From NCBI GenBank assembly GCA_947481575.1, contig CANKGV010000007.1, positions 43,999 through 107,998 of the forward strand: 64,000 bases of DNA, read 5' to 3'. The translations under genes and the position numbers were made by a program. Every line of letters begins with the position of its first letter. Positions within the stretch are counted from its first letter, which is position 1. Positions 9,927 through 18,513 of this stretch are shown here, piece by piece. Under the pieces are notes generated by a model. It saw only the letters and a list, made by a program, of their open reading frames with translations, was not told the origin of the DNA and did not search any database. This DNA comes from Alphaproteobacteria bacterium (GTDB taxonomy: Bacteria > Pseudomonadota > Alphaproteobacteria > UBA2966 > CAIVPW01).

Positions 9927-11390
9927 CTAAAACTGCCAATACAGGAACGAACTAGGCCGTCCCATGAAGACGTAGGAGGCCACGAACAAAGCACAGCATG
10001 CAGCCAGCCTGCCCCATCCGTGGGCCCGCCGGGCCGCTAGGTCCATGGAATTGGGGAACCCGAATGCGATGACCGCGCTGATTGCGAGCGTAAGAACCGC
10101 TTCGCCGGACAACAGGTTGTCGAACGGCGTCAGCCACTTGCCGAACCCAAATGGCCCCGCCAAACCATGCAGCATTGGCTCCAGGCGCGCCGGCAAGACG
10201 ATCCCGTTCACGCCGGATAGTGCCGCGACGATGGCCTTCACGCCGTCCCAACTCGTCGCGCGAAACGGGATCCAGGTCAGGCTAACGAAGGTGAAGGTGA
10301 GCGCCCATCCGGCCCAGCGCGGCATACGGTACTCGGTCGCGGTCCACAGGCGGTGCACCACCATTGCCGCACCGTGGAGCGAGCCCCACAAGACAAACAG
10401 CCACGATGCTCCGTGCCACAACCCGCCTACCAGGAAGGTGACGAACAGATTCAGGAGCGTTGCCGGCAAGGCCCCGCGACTGCCACCGAGCGGGATAAAC
10501 ACATAGTCGCGCAAGAACCGCCCCAGCGTGATGTGCCAGCGCCGCCAGAACTCTTGGATCGATACCGCGCGGTACGGTGACCGGAAGTTGGCGGGAAGTT
10601 CGATGTTGAACATCAGCGCCGACCCCAGCGCCATGTCGATGTAGCCAGAGAAATCGAAGTACAGCTGGAAGGTGTACGCCAGGGTGGTAACCCAGGCGCT
10701 GAAGAAGGTGAGGTCTCCGTACGAGTGGTGCCCGAGATCGGCAAACACAGCGAGCGAGTCCGCCAACAGCACCTTCTTGAAGAGCCCAACGCTGATCAGG
10801 AATAGGCCGCGAGCAATGTTTTCGAAATTCGGCCCGGTGTGCCGTACAGCGGCGAACTGGGGCATCACCTCGGCGTGGTGGACAATCGGCCCCGCGATCA
10901 GCTGCGGGAAAAACGTCACGAACAGTCCGTAGTCCAGCAGATTCGCTGACGCGACCTTGCGCTTGTAGCAGTCCACCAGGAACGCGATTTTTTGGAACGT
11001 AAAGAAGCTGATTCCCAGCGGCAGGGCCAAGTGCAGGGCCGGAAACTCGCGTCCCAATGCCGTGCCGATGTTGGCCAGAAAAAAGTCTGCGTACTTGAAG
11101 TAGCCGAGTAGCCCGACATTGAACGCCAGTCCGCCGAACAACACGGCGCGGCGGCGGGCTTCGCTGCCGGTGTGGCGGCTTGCCACGAGCCAGCGCGCGG
11201 CAGCGAAGTTCACGGTCACCGAAAACAGCAGAATCGGAATGAACCGGAGCGACCAATAGCCGTAGAAGAACAGCGACGCCACGACCAGCGCCACGGCGGC
11301 GATCCGCGGATTCCAACCCGCCAGGGCCCAGTACAGGCAGACAACGAGAGGGAGAAAGAGCAGCAGATACTCAAAACTATTGAACAGCAC
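9927..11390 (-). CDS. MBOAT family O-acyltransferase (AlgI-like)
   Basis: Multi-pass membrane enzyme that moves acetyl groups across the membrane for polymer O-acetylation; the acceptor is unknown here. 487 residues from GTG 11390 (VLFNSFEYLLLFLPLVV), the usual family start. GGAG six bases upstream supports this start over a longer version. Many hydrophobic segments; the MBOAT histidine region is GGLWHGASWLFVLWGSLHG, and RRWHITLGRFLRDYVFIPLGG is typical of the AlgI/DltB group. The downstream SGNH gene is probably its partner. If the partner is truly broken, this system may be inactive. Confidence 0.9.
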   Translation of the reverse strand: MLFNSFEYLLLFLPLVVCLYWALAGWNPRIAAVALVVASLFFYGYWSLRFIPILLFSVTVNFAAARWLVASRHTGSEARRRAVLFGGLAFNVGLLGYFKYADFFLANIGTALGREFPALHLALPLGISFFTFQKIAFLVDCYKRKVASANLLDYGLFVTFFPQLIAGPIVHHAEVMPQFAAVRHTGPNFENIARGLFLISVGLFKKVLLADSLAVFADLGHHSYGDLTFFSAWVTTLAYTFQLYFDFSGYIDMALGSALMFNIELPANFRSPYRAVSIQEFWRRWHITLGRFLRDYVFIPLGGSRGALPATLLNLFVTFLVGGLWHGASWLFVLWGSLHGAAMVVHRLWTATEYRMPRWAGWALTFTFVSLTWIPFRATSWDGVKAIVAALSGVNGIVLPARLEPMLHGLAGPFGFGKWLTPFDNLLSGEAVLTLAISAVIAFGFPNSMDLAARRAHGWGRLAACCALFVASYVFMGRPSSFLYWQF

Positions 11391-11520
11391 TGCGGTCTCC
11401 GTCGTCAGCTGGGCGCGCATCGCAAATGTGCGCCCCGCGGCCAAGCCGCATAGTCAGCCAACCTCAGGTTTGATAGGTGCTGAATCCCCACCCGTCAACG
11501 TTGCGGGTAGTCCGGGTGCG

Positions 11521-11550
11521 GGGTCAAAGCGCCAAGTCGCCATTTGACCC
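11521..11550. promoter_or_regulatory. Inverted repeat in divergent intergenic region
   Basis: GGGTCAAA (11521-11528) and TTTGACCC (11543-11550) form a perfect 8-bp inverted repeat with a 14-base spacer, between the MBOAT gene and the FrnE-like gene. A short GTGCCC/GGGCAC hairpin follows at 11551-11564. Possibly an operator or RNA hairpin; no regulator is identified. Nothing else was found in the 211-base gap. Confidence 0.3.
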
Positions 11551-11601
11551 GTGCCCAGGGGCACCCCAAGTTACGCCATCGTCCGATGAGAGCAGGAGTC
11601 C

Positions 11602-12267
11602 ATGCGTATTCGAGTCTTTTCCGACACGGTTTGTCCGTGGTGCTACATCGGCAAGCGCCGTCTTGCGGCGGCGCTAAAGCAGCGCCCGGACGTGGCGTTT
11701 GAGTTGGTTTGGCACCCGTTCCAGCTCAACCCGGAAATGTCGCCCGGCGGCACCGACCGGATCGCCTACCTCGCCGCCAAGTTCGGCAGCCGCGCCAAGG
11801 TCGAACAGTCCGACAAGCAATTGCGCGAGCTCGGGGCCGGCGTGGGCATCGACTTCACCGGCCGCGACAACCGCATTCCTAACACCCTGGATTCGCACCG
11901 CTTGGTCATGTGGGCCCAGGAGCTCGGTAAGCAGGAACTGATGGCGGATATCCTCTACCGCCGTTACTTCACCGAAGGCCAAGACCTGGGCAACCACCTC
12001 GTGTTGACCCAGGCCGCCGGCGAAGCAGGCCTGGATGCCGCCGAGGTCTCCGACCGCCTCGCCACCGACGCCGACCTGGATGAGGTCCGCGAACTCGACG
12101 CCCAAGCCCGCCAAGCCGGCGTCAGCGGTGTCCCCACGTTCTTGTTCGACGACCGCTATGCGGTCGTCGGCGCCCACGAGCCCGAAGTACTGCTGGAAGT
12201 GGTCGATGCGGTGCTGGCCGAGGAAAAGGCAGCAAAGAAGCCCGCCGCCAAGGCGCGTGGCGCATGA
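11602..12267 (+). CDS. DsbA family oxidoreductase (FrnE/HCCA isomerase-like)
   Basis: 221-residue thioredoxin-fold protein of the cytoplasmic FrnE type. It begins MRIRVFSDTVCPWCYIGKRR, giving a CPWC redox motif near residue 11, followed by the helical insertion typical of DsbA. The cis-Pro loop is probably GVSGVPTFLFDD. No signal peptide, so a cytosolic disulfide reductase/isomerase is likely. AGCAGGAG precedes the ATG. The stop overlaps the next gene (ATGA at 12264-12267). Substrate unknown. Confidence 0.88.
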   Translation: MRIRVFSDTVCPWCYIGKRRLAAALKQRPDVAFELVWHPFQLNPEMSPGGTDRIAYLAAKFGSRAKVEQSDKQLRELGAGVGIDFTGRDNRIPNTLDSHRLVMWAQELGKQELMADILYRRYFTEGQDLGNHLVLTQAAGEAGLDAAEVSDRLATDADLDEVRELDAQARQAGVSGVPTFLFDDRYAVVGAHEPEVLLEVVDAVLAEEKAAKKPAAKARGA

Positions 12268-12615
12268 GCTTGGGCGTGAAGCCCGACGATAAGCGCGCAG
12301 CCAAGGCCGCGTACAAGGAACGCAAAGCCACGCCCGGCATTTACGCCGTCCGCTGCACGCCCACCGGACAGGTCTGAGTCGGCGCCACCCCCGAACTCAC
12401 CGCCGTGCCGAACCCCATGTGGCTCACCCTGCGCCTCGGCAATCACCCCGATGGCCGGGCTGACCGCGGCATGGAAGGCGCACGGCGCCGAAGGCTGCGT
12501 GTTTAAGGAGCTGGAACGCATCGAACCCGAAGACGACCCCTACCTGCGGCACGCCGCCCTGAAGGCGCGGCTGGCGCACTGGCAAGGGAAACTCGCGGCG
12601 ACTGCCCTCCCCTAG
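12264..12615 (+). pseudogene. GIY-YIG nuclease family protein, disrupted
   Basis: Encodes a protein of about 115 residues resembling the short GIY-YIG family. TPGIYAVRC and, two residues after an in-frame stop, VGATPELTAVPNPMWLTLRLG give the GIY and VG(Y/S) blocks. Two lesions: TGA at 12375-12377 where relatives usually have Trp (GQ-V-W-VG), and one extra C in the CCCC run at 12446-12449. After the shift, translation resumes as MAGLTAAWKAHGAEG, then ALKARLAHWQGKL and a TAG at 12613. Two independent breaks favour a pseudogene, although homopolymer error could explain one. Confidence 0.65.
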
Positions 12616-12632
12616 AAGGCACCCTGTTTCGT

Positions 12633-12675
12633 GCGCCCCCACCGGGGCGCCGGACCGAGGCGCGTTCAACGCGCC
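12633..12675 (+). terminator. Two GC hairpins before sdhC
   Basis: GCGCCCC/GGGGCGC with a 4-base loop (12633-12650), then GGCGCG/CGCGCC with a 5-base loop (12659-12675). No good T run follows. They could end the upstream transcript or form the sdh leader. Confidence 0.35.
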
Positions 12676-12718
12676 ACCCTTCGCTGCAGCTAGCGGTTCG
12701 GCTAGACTCCGGCCCCTC

Positions 12719-13117
12719 ATGCCGACCCCGCGCCCCCTATCGCCGCACCTGCAGGTCTACCGTTGGCAGTGGACGATGGTGCTATCCATCCTCCACCGGG
12801 TCACCGGCATCTCGCTCGGCCTCGGCACGGTGCTGCTGGCGTGGTGGCTACTCGCTGCGGCGACCGGCCCGGGCGCGTTTGCCGTGGCCCGCGCGTTCAT
12901 CGGATCCATCCCCGGGCGCTTGGTGCTGCTTAGTTTTACTTTCGCGCTGTTCTTCCACCTTGCCAACGGCGTGCGGCACCTGTTCTGGGACTTCGGGATG
13001 GGCCTGGAGCGGCACACGGCGCGGCGGTCGGGCTGGATCGCGTTTCTCGCCGCGATCGTACTAACGGTCGTCGCCTGGGAATTGGGCTACCTGATGCGCG
13101 ACGGGGCGGCCTTATGA
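12719..13117 (+). CDS. sdhC: Succinate dehydrogenase cytochrome b556 subunit
   Basis: Membrane anchor of complex II. 132 residues with three TM segments (about 25-50, 62-82, 105-128). RPLSPHLQVYRWQWTM and SILHRVTGISLG form the quinone-site SxxHR motif, and FHLANGVRHLFWDFG holds the haem-ligand His region. Its stop overlaps sdhD (ATGA). First gene of sdhCDAB. Confidence 0.94.
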   Translation: MPTPRPLSPHLQVYRWQWTMVLSILHRVTGISLGLGTVLLAWWLLAAATGPGAFAVARAFIGSIPGRLVLLSFTFALFFHLANGVRHLFWDFGMGLERHTARRSGWIAFLAAIVLTVVAWELGYLMRDGAAL

Positions 13118-13491
13118 GGTTCCGTTCGCCGCTGCGCACCGCTCGTGGCCTGGGGTCTGCCCGGCACGGAGTAAACGCCTGGTGGGGCCAGCGTGCCTCG
13201 GCGCTCGCACTGGTGCCGCTCAGCATTTGGCTCACGGCTTCGCTGATCTCGCTCGCCGGCGCAACCCATGCGCACTTCAGCGCCTGGGTCGGCACACCGG
13301 TCAACGCAGTGGCGATGCTGCTGCTGCTTGGGGTTGCGTTCTATCACTTGAAAGGCGGGCTGGACGTGGTGATCGAGGACTATGTCCATACCGAGTGGCG
13401 CAAGCGGATGACTCGCACCGCGTCGACCTTTGCCGTGGTTGCTGCCGCCGCGGCGTCTGGGTTCGCGGTGCTCAAACTCGCGCTGACATAG
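13114..13491 (+). CDS. sdhD: Succinate dehydrogenase hydrophobic membrane anchor
   Basis: 125 residues, three TM segments. AFYHLKGGLDVVIEDYVH carries the probable haem-b His and the conserved Asp-Tyr quinone-site pair. Starts inside the last codons of sdhC and ends three bases before the sdhA start, so the operon is tightly coupled. Confidence 0.93.
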   Translation: MRFRSPLRTARGLGSARHGVNAWWGQRASALALVPLSIWLTASLISLAGATHAHFSAWVGTPVNAVAMLLLLGVAFYHLKGGLDVVIEDYVHTEWRKRMTRTASTFAVVAAAAASGFAVLKLALT

Positions 13492-13494
13492 CCC

Positions 13495-15279
13495 GTGCCG
13501 GCGTACCCGATCAACGACCACTACTACGACGCAGTCGTAGTGGGCGCCGGTGGCGCTGGCCTGCGCGCGGCCTATGGCCTGGCCCAAGCCGGCTTGCGCA
13601 CGGCCTCCATCACCAAGGTATTTCCCACCCGCAGCCACACCGTCGCGGCCCAAGGCGGCATCTCTGCCGCACTCGGCAACATGGGCGAAGACGACTGGCG
13701 CTGGCACATGTACGACACGGTCAAGGGCTCCGACTGGCTCGGCGACCAGGACGCGATCGAATACATGTGCCGCGAAGGCCCCCAGGCGGTGATCGAACTC
13801 GAACACTTCGGAGTACCGTTCTCGCGTACCGCGGATGGCCGCATCTACCAGCGCGCGTTCGGCGGCATGACCACGCACTATGGCAAAGGCCAGGCCGAGC
13901 GTACGTGCGCCGCGGCCGACCGTACGGGTCACGCCATTCTTCACGCGCTGTACCAGCAGAGCCTGAAACACGACGCCAAGTTCTTCATCGAGTACTTCGC
14001 ACTCGACCTGATCGTGGACCGGGAAGGCGTCACGCGGGGCGTCATGGCGTGGAACCTCGAAGACGGGTCGATCCACCGTTTCCACGCGCATCTCGTCGTG
14101 CTGGCGACCGGCGGCTATGGCCGCGCCTATGGCCTCACCACCGCCGCCCACACGTGTACGGGCGACGGCGGCGGTATGGTGTTGCGCGCCGGCCTGCCCG
14201 TTCAGGATGCAGAGTTTGTTCAGTTCCACCCAACCGGGCTGTACGGCTCCGGCGTGCTGGTGTCGGAAGCCGCGCGCGGCGAAGGCGGTTATCTGATCAA
14301 TTCGGCGGGCGAGCGCTTCATGGAGCGCTACGCGCCCCAGGCACGCGACCTCGCGTCCCGCGACGTAGTGAGCCGCGCAATCACTACCGAAGTGCGCGAG
14401 GGCCGGGGCGTCGGCCCCAAGCGCGACCACATCCACCTGCAAGTGAGCCACCTGGGCAAGGACGTGCTGAACCAACGTGTGCCTGGCGTGGTCGACAACG
14501 CCCGCGTGTTCGCCGGGGTGGACGCGACCCGCGATCCCATCCCGGTGCTGCCCACGTGCCACTACAACATGGGCGGCATTCCCACCAACATTCACGGCGA
14601 AGTCGTGGTGCCCGGCGGGGGCGGGCAGGAATCGGTGGTTCCCGGCCTGATGGCGGTCGGCGAAGGCGCCTGCGTCTCGGTGCACGGCGCCAACCGGCTA
14701 GGGTCGAATTCGCTATTGGACCTGATCGTATTCGGCCGCGCCGCAGCTAAACGCGCAGCGGAGATCATCCGGCCCGGCGCCCCGCACCCCGACCTAGGCC
14801 GTAGCGCCGGCGACGAATCCCTAGCGCGCCTCGACCGCTTCCGCCAAGCAAAGGGCGGCACGCCCACGGCGGCGATCCGGCACCGCATGCAGGACGCGAT
14901 GCAGACCTATTGCGGGGTGTTCCGCGACACCGCCACCCTGGAACGGGGCAAGGCCGAAATCGCCAAGGTGTGGCAGCTGATGGACGACATCCGGGTCAGC
15001 GACCGCTCACTAATTTGGAACACCGATCTCGTCGAGACACTCGAACTCGGCAACCTGTTGCCGCTCGCCGCCGCTACCATCCATGCGGCGGCGGCCCGCA
15101 CCGAAAGCCGCGGCGCCCACGCACGCGAGGACTTCAAGGACCGCGACGACACCAACTGGATGAAGCACTCCCTGGCGTGGGTCGATCCGGCAGGCGCGGT
15201 GCGCATGGACTATCGGCCGGTGCACATGACGACGACCGGCGAGGTCGACGTGATCCAACCGAAGCAACGAGTCTATTGA
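13495..15279 (+). CDS. sdhA: Succinate dehydrogenase flavoprotein subunit
   Basis: Catalytic FAD subunit, 594 residues, from GTG at 13495. Dinucleotide-binding [17 protein letters not shown], the FAD-linked histidine in [21 protein letters not shown] and [13 protein letters not shown] of the active site. The C-terminal arginine-rich domain ends with DYRPVHM. Overlaps sdhB (TGATG at 15277-15281). Confidence 0.97.
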   Translation: MPAYPINDHYYDAVVVGAGGAGLRAAYGLAQAGLRTASITKVFPTRSHTVAAQGGISAALGNMGEDDWRWHMYDTVKGSDWLGDQDAIEYMCREGPQAVIELEHFGVPFSRTADGRIYQRAFGGMTTHYGKGQAERTCAAADRTGHAILHALYQQSLKHDAKFFIEYFALDLIVDREGVTRGVMAWNLEDGSIHRFHAHLVVLATGGYGRAYGLTTAAHTCTGDGGGMVLRAGLPVQDAEFVQFHPTGLYGSGVLVSEAARGEGGYLINSAGERFMERYAPQARDLASRDVVSRAITTEVREGRGVGPKRDHIHLQVSHLGKDVLNQRVPGVVDNARVFAGVDATRDPIPVLPTCHYNMGGIPTNIHGEVVVPGGGGQESVVPGLMAVGEGACVSVHGANRLGSNSLLDLIVFGRAAAKRAAEIIRPGAPHPDLGRSAGDESLARLDRFRQAKGGTPTAAIRHRMQDAMQTYCGVFRDTATLERGKAEIAKVWQLMDDIRVSDRSLIWNTDLVETLELGNLLPLAAATIHAAAARTESRGAHAREDFKDRDDTNWMKHSLAWVDPAGAVRMDYRPVHMTTTGEVDVIQPKQRVY

Positions 15280-16055
15280 TGGTTCAGTTTACGCTGCCCA
15301 AGAACTCCAAGATCGGCGCGGGCAAGACCGTGCCCGCGCCGCCCGGAGCGAAAGCGGTGCGCACGTTCCGCATTTACCGCTGGAACCCGGACGAAGGCGG
15401 CAACCCCACGCTCGATGCGTTCGAAGTCGACACCACCGACTGTCCGATGGTCTTGGACGCGCTAATCAAGATCAAGAACGAGACCGACGCGACCCTCACC
15501 TTCCGCCGGTCGTGCCGGGAAGGCATGTGTGGCTCGTGCGCCATGAACGTCGACGGCACCAATACGCTGGCGTGCATCAAGCCGATCGCCGACGTAAGTG
15601 GCGAGATCCGGGTCTACCCCCTGCCCCATCTGCCGGTGATCAAGGACCTGGTGCCGGACCTCACGACGTTCTTCGCCCAGTACGCATCGATCCAGCCGTG
15701 GCTGCAGTCGGAAACCGCCGCGCCCATGCGGGAACGCCTGCAAAGCCCCGAAGACCGCGCGGCTTTGGACGGGAGTTGGGAGTGCATCCTATGCGCGTGC
15801 TGCTCGACCAGTTGCCCGAGCTATTGGTGGAACGGCGACCGGTTCCTCGGGCCCGCCACCTTGCTGCAGGCGCACCGCTGGCTTACCGACAGCCGCGATG
15901 AGCATACCGGCGACCGCCTGGACTACCTGGAAGACCCCCACCGGCTGTACCGGTGCCATACGATCATGAATTGCGTCGCGGCGTGCCCCAAGGGTCTGAA
16001 CCCCGCAAAGGCTATCGCCGAGATCAAGAAGATGCTGCTAGAAAGGCAGTCCTGA
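15279..16055 (+). CDS. sdhB: Succinate dehydrogenase iron-sulfur subunit
   Basis: 258 residues. The [2Fe-2S] ligands lie in [15 protein letters not shown] and the downstream TLAC; the [4Fe-4S]/[3Fe-4S] ligands in [16 protein letters not shown] and [11 protein letters not shown]. Start ATG 15279 overlaps the sdhA stop; the frame is open further upstream but that part is not protein-like for this family. Followed after 27 bases by a very small membrane-protein gene. Confidence 0.97.
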   Translation: MVQFTLPKNSKIGAGKTVPAPPGAKAVRTFRIYRWNPDEGGNPTLDAFEVDTTDCPMVLDALIKIKNETDATLTFRRSCREGMCGSCAMNVDGTNTLACIKPIADVSGEIRVYPLPHLPVIKDLVPDLTTFFAQYASIQPWLQSETAAPMRERLQSPEDRAALDGSWECILCACCSTSCPSYWWNGDRFLGPATLLQAHRWLTDSRDEHTGDRLDYLEDPHRLYRCHTIMNCVAACPKGLNPAKAIAEIKKMLLERQS

Positions 16056-16082
16056 TTTCACGTTGCTTGGGAGTCGACCGTT

Positions 16083-16181
16083 ATGAACATGCACACTTTC
16101 ATGCTCATCGTGCTGCCGATCGTTGCGGTGGTCGCGATTCTGTACCTGAACGGCATCTACCGCGGCCTGAGCAAGAACTAG
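16083..16181 (+). CDS. 32-residue single-TM protein downstream of sdhB
   Basis: Begins MNMHTFMLIVLPIVAVV and ends GIYRGLSKN: one hydrophobic helix (about 6-23) with a short basic C-terminus, so probably an inner-membrane microprotein with its tail in the cytoplasm. GGGAG at 16069-16073, nine bases before the ATG, is a good ribosome binding site, and the gene lies 27 bases after sdhB on the same strand. By analogy with small accessory subunits of respiratory complexes (CydX-type), it may be part of or assist complex II; this is inference. Its TAG overlaps the stop of the convergent pentapeptide gene in a CTAG. Confidence 0.6.
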   Translation: MNMHTFMLIVLPIVAVVAILYLNGIYRGLSKN

Positions 16182-16579
16182 AACGCTTCGGTCCGGCACC
16201 CCATCAAGCGGTGAAGGGGCTCAGGGGCGATCACTGCGCCCTTGAGCTTCGCGCCGGACACTTCAGCTCCAGCCAGGTCCGCGCCGCGCAAATCGGCGAA
16301 GCGTAGGTCGGCACCGGTCAGGTCCGTATCGCGGACCTTGGCCGCCCGCAGATTCGCGCCCTTTAGCGCCGCCTCGTCCAGTTTGGCTTCCGACAGGTCG
16401 GCCTCGCGCAAGTCGGCGTCGGTGAGATTTGCCTTGGACAGCACGGCCCGCTTCAGGTTCGCGCCGTGAAGCTTGGCGCCCGCTAAGTCCTTACCCGCCA
16501 AGCGCATTTGTTCCCCGCCGTCATCGGCAAGCCAGCGGGCGTGGTCGCGAACGGCACGATCAACTTCGCTCTGGTCCAT
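16178..16579 (-). CDS. Pentapeptide repeat protein
   Basis: 133 residues. After a short N-terminal helix (DQSEVDRAVRDHARWL), about residues 30-115 are A(D/N)Lxx pentapeptides (LHGANLKRAVLSKANLTDAD and onward), predicted to form a right-handed quadrilateral beta helix. No signal peptide and no clear partner, so the function is unknown; gyrase-protecting Qnr-like activity cannot be claimed. GTG 16585 is an alternative start two codons upstream. Last gene of a minus-strand run. Confidence 0.85.
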   Translation of the reverse strand: MDQSEVDRAVRDHARWLADDGGEQMRLAGKDLAGAKLHGANLKRAVLSKANLTDADLREADLSEAKLDEAALKGANLRAAKVRDTDLTGADLRFADLRGADLAGAEVSGAKLKGAVIAPEPLHRLMGCRTEAF

Positions 16580-16588
16580 TGCCACAGG

Positions 16589-17440
16589 CTACCACCGGAA
16601 CGTCGGGATGGCAGCGGTCGGGGTGATCCCGGTACGGGCGTAGGCCGCAGTGGGATTCCCTTTGATTTCAGAGACATGGATGCCATCCATGACGAACACC
16701 GAGTCGATTCCGGCCCCAACGGCACCCCGGATGTCGGTGGACAACGAGTCCCCGACCGCGAGGATCCGGCTGGGAAGCACCCCCTCTAATAACCGGAAGC
16801 ATGCGGCGTAGGCCCCGGCGTGGGGTTTGCCGTGAAAGCAGACATTGCCGCCGATCGCCTGGTACGCCACGGCAATGGCACCAGCGCACGGAATGGAACG
16901 ATTGCCGCGCATGACCGAGATATCCGGGTTGGCGCAAATCATCGGAATCGCGCGCTGCCGTGCCGTCTGCAAGAACGGAGCGTAGGTTTCCGCGGTTTCC
17001 GTGTCGTCGTCGAACAACCCCGTATTCAAGATGAAATCGCTACCCGCAACTTCCTGTACGCGCTCGTAGTCGAGACCGTCCAACAGCCCCCAATCGCGCG
17101 CCGGCCCGAGGTGGTAGAAGCGCCGCCCGAGTGCCGCATGCCACGGGTCCACCCGCTGGGCCAGGGCGGCCCGGGTTAGCTCGCCGGAGGTCACCACGTC
17201 GTCGTAGCTGGCGGGCGGGATGCCGAACCCGGCGATCTGGGTGCGAGTCGAGGATGCCGACCGCGGCGCATTCGACAGCAGCACCAAGCGCCAGCCCGCG
17301 GCGCGCAGGCGGGCCAGACAGTCTAGGGCGCCAGGCGTGGGTTTGACGCCGTCGTGGAGCACGCCCCAGACATCGAGCAGCGCAGCGTCATAGCGGCCGG
17401 CTAGGCCTGCCAGCCCGGTCAAAACGGCGGGTTCGGTCAT
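16589..17440 (-). CDS. HAD-superfamily hydrolase, TIGR01459-like (NagD-type fold)
   Basis: 283 residues. Nucleophile motif LLDVWGVLHDG (first Asp about residue 20), motif II LVLLSNAPRSAS, and motifs III/IV near FHGKPHAGAY and ILAVGDSLSTDIRGA. This subfamily is typical of alphaproteobacteria and resembles NagD phosphatases; its substrate is unknown to me. Its start overlaps the stop of the EAL gene (ATGA at 17437-17440). Confidence 0.88.
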   Translation of the reverse strand: MTEPAVLTGLAGLAGRYDAALLDVWGVLHDGVKPTPGALDCLARLRAAGWRLVLLSNAPRSASSTRTQIAGFGIPPASYDDVVTSGELTRAALAQRVDPWHAALGRRFYHLGPARDWGLLDGLDYERVQEVAGSDFILNTGLFDDDTETAETYAPFLQTARQRAIPMICANPDISVMRGNRSIPCAGAIAVAYQAIGGNVCFHGKPHAGAYAACFRLLEGVLPSRILAVGDSLSTDIRGAVGAGIDSVFVMDGIHVSEIKGNPTAAYARTGITPTAAIPTFRW

Positions 17441-18510
17441 ACGGTGCCTTGGATCGGGCGCGGCTCGCCGAACAGGTGGCCCTGGGCGAGATCGATGTCC
17501 ATCTCCAGCAGCGCGAGAACTTGGCTTTCTTCCTCGACCTTTTCGACGATCAGCTTCACTCCGGCGCGTTTCAGGATCTCGCCCAGGTCCGCCATGTGGA
17601 TGGTCATGCGGGACTGCACATCGGCGGACAGCAACTGGGCCGCCTCGATCTTCACGTAGCGGAAGCCGCGGCGAGCGATGTCGTCGAAATCGACGGTAAC
17701 GAGATCGACCTTATCGAGCGAGAACGCGAAGCCCAGGCGGCGCAGCTTGGCTAGGATCGGCACGAGTTCGACCTGACCGGCCTCGGCCTGCGATACCTCG
17801 AACATCAGCATCTCGGGCAGCTCCGGGTTCTTTTCCAAAAACTCCACGAACTGGTCGAAGAACTCCGGGTCGGCGAGCGATGCGCCGGACAGGTTGCAGA
17901 AGAACCCGGTTTCCAGCTTGGAGCGGCGCGACTTGCGAATCAGCTGGATGCAGCGGAACAGCAGCAGGTTGTCGATGGTGGTAAGCAGGCCGGCGCTGGC
18001 GGCGATGTCGACGTACTGCTCGGGCAGGATCACGCTGCCTTCTTCCGTCCGGATGCGGCTGAAGGCTTCGTAGTAGCGGGTGCGGCGCTGCGGCAGCGTA
18101 ACAATCGGCTGGAGGTAGAGGTCGACGCGGTTGTGTTCGAGACCTAGGCGGGTCACGCCGAGGATTTCCTCGTCCGATAGGTCGCCTGCCAGCGCGGCGG
18201 CAGGCGCGCGGGAAATGCCGTCTTCCGCCACCGCTTCGCGTGCCACTGAGGCGCGGTCGGTGAGCTTTTTGAGCAGGCCGCGGATAACCCGCATCTCGCC
18301 AACAACGTCCGGCGTTTCACCTTCGCCGGTGATGCCGAGCGCGCCCTGAATTTCGGTGATCTGCGCTTTCTGGCCGGATTGCGCCTTGCGCAACTTGGCG
18401 ACTTCCGACGCGTCGGCCCGGCGGTCACGGCGGCGAGCAAGAAGCTCCCAGCCGACGACGCCGAGGAGCACGACCACGGCGGCCGACAGAACGGCCTCGA
18501 CGATGGTCAT
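17437..18510 (-). CDS. Membrane-anchored degenerate EAL-domain protein (TipF-like)
   Basis: 357 residues: one N-terminal TM helix (about 5-24), a charged probable coiled coil (30-90), then an EAL domain (about 115-350). Conserved EAL residues partly survive: Glu in YYEAF, Asn in FFCNLSG, Glu in LMFEVSQ, Lys in YVKIEAAQL, Glu in VEKVEEES, and QGHLFG. The DDFGTG metal loop has become LDKVDLVTVD, so only one Asp remains. This suggests a weak or inactive phosphodiesterase acting as a cyclic-di-GMP receptor. Layout (TM, coiled coil, degenerate EAL) resembles Caulobacter TipF, a flagellar polarity factor. It lies between pyrD and the HAD gene, as an operon member. Confidence 0.82.
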   Translation of the reverse strand: MTIVEAVLSAAVVVLLGVVGWELLARRRDRRADASEVAKLRKAQSGQKAQITEIQGALGITGEGETPDVVGEMRVIRGLLKKLTDRASVAREAVAEDGISRAPAAALAGDLSDEEILGVTRLGLEHNRVDLYLQPIVTLPQRRTRYYEAFSRIRTEEGSVILPEQYVDIAASAGLLTTIDNLLLFRCIQLIRKSRRSKLETGFFCNLSGASLADPEFFDQFVEFLEKNPELPEMLMFEVSQAEAGQVELVPILAKLRRLGFAFSLDKVDLVTVDFDDIARRGFRYVKIEAAQLLSADVQSRMTIHMADLGEILKRAGVKLIVEKVEEESQVLALLEMDIDLAQGHLFGEPRPIQGTV

Positions 18511-18513
18511 GCC

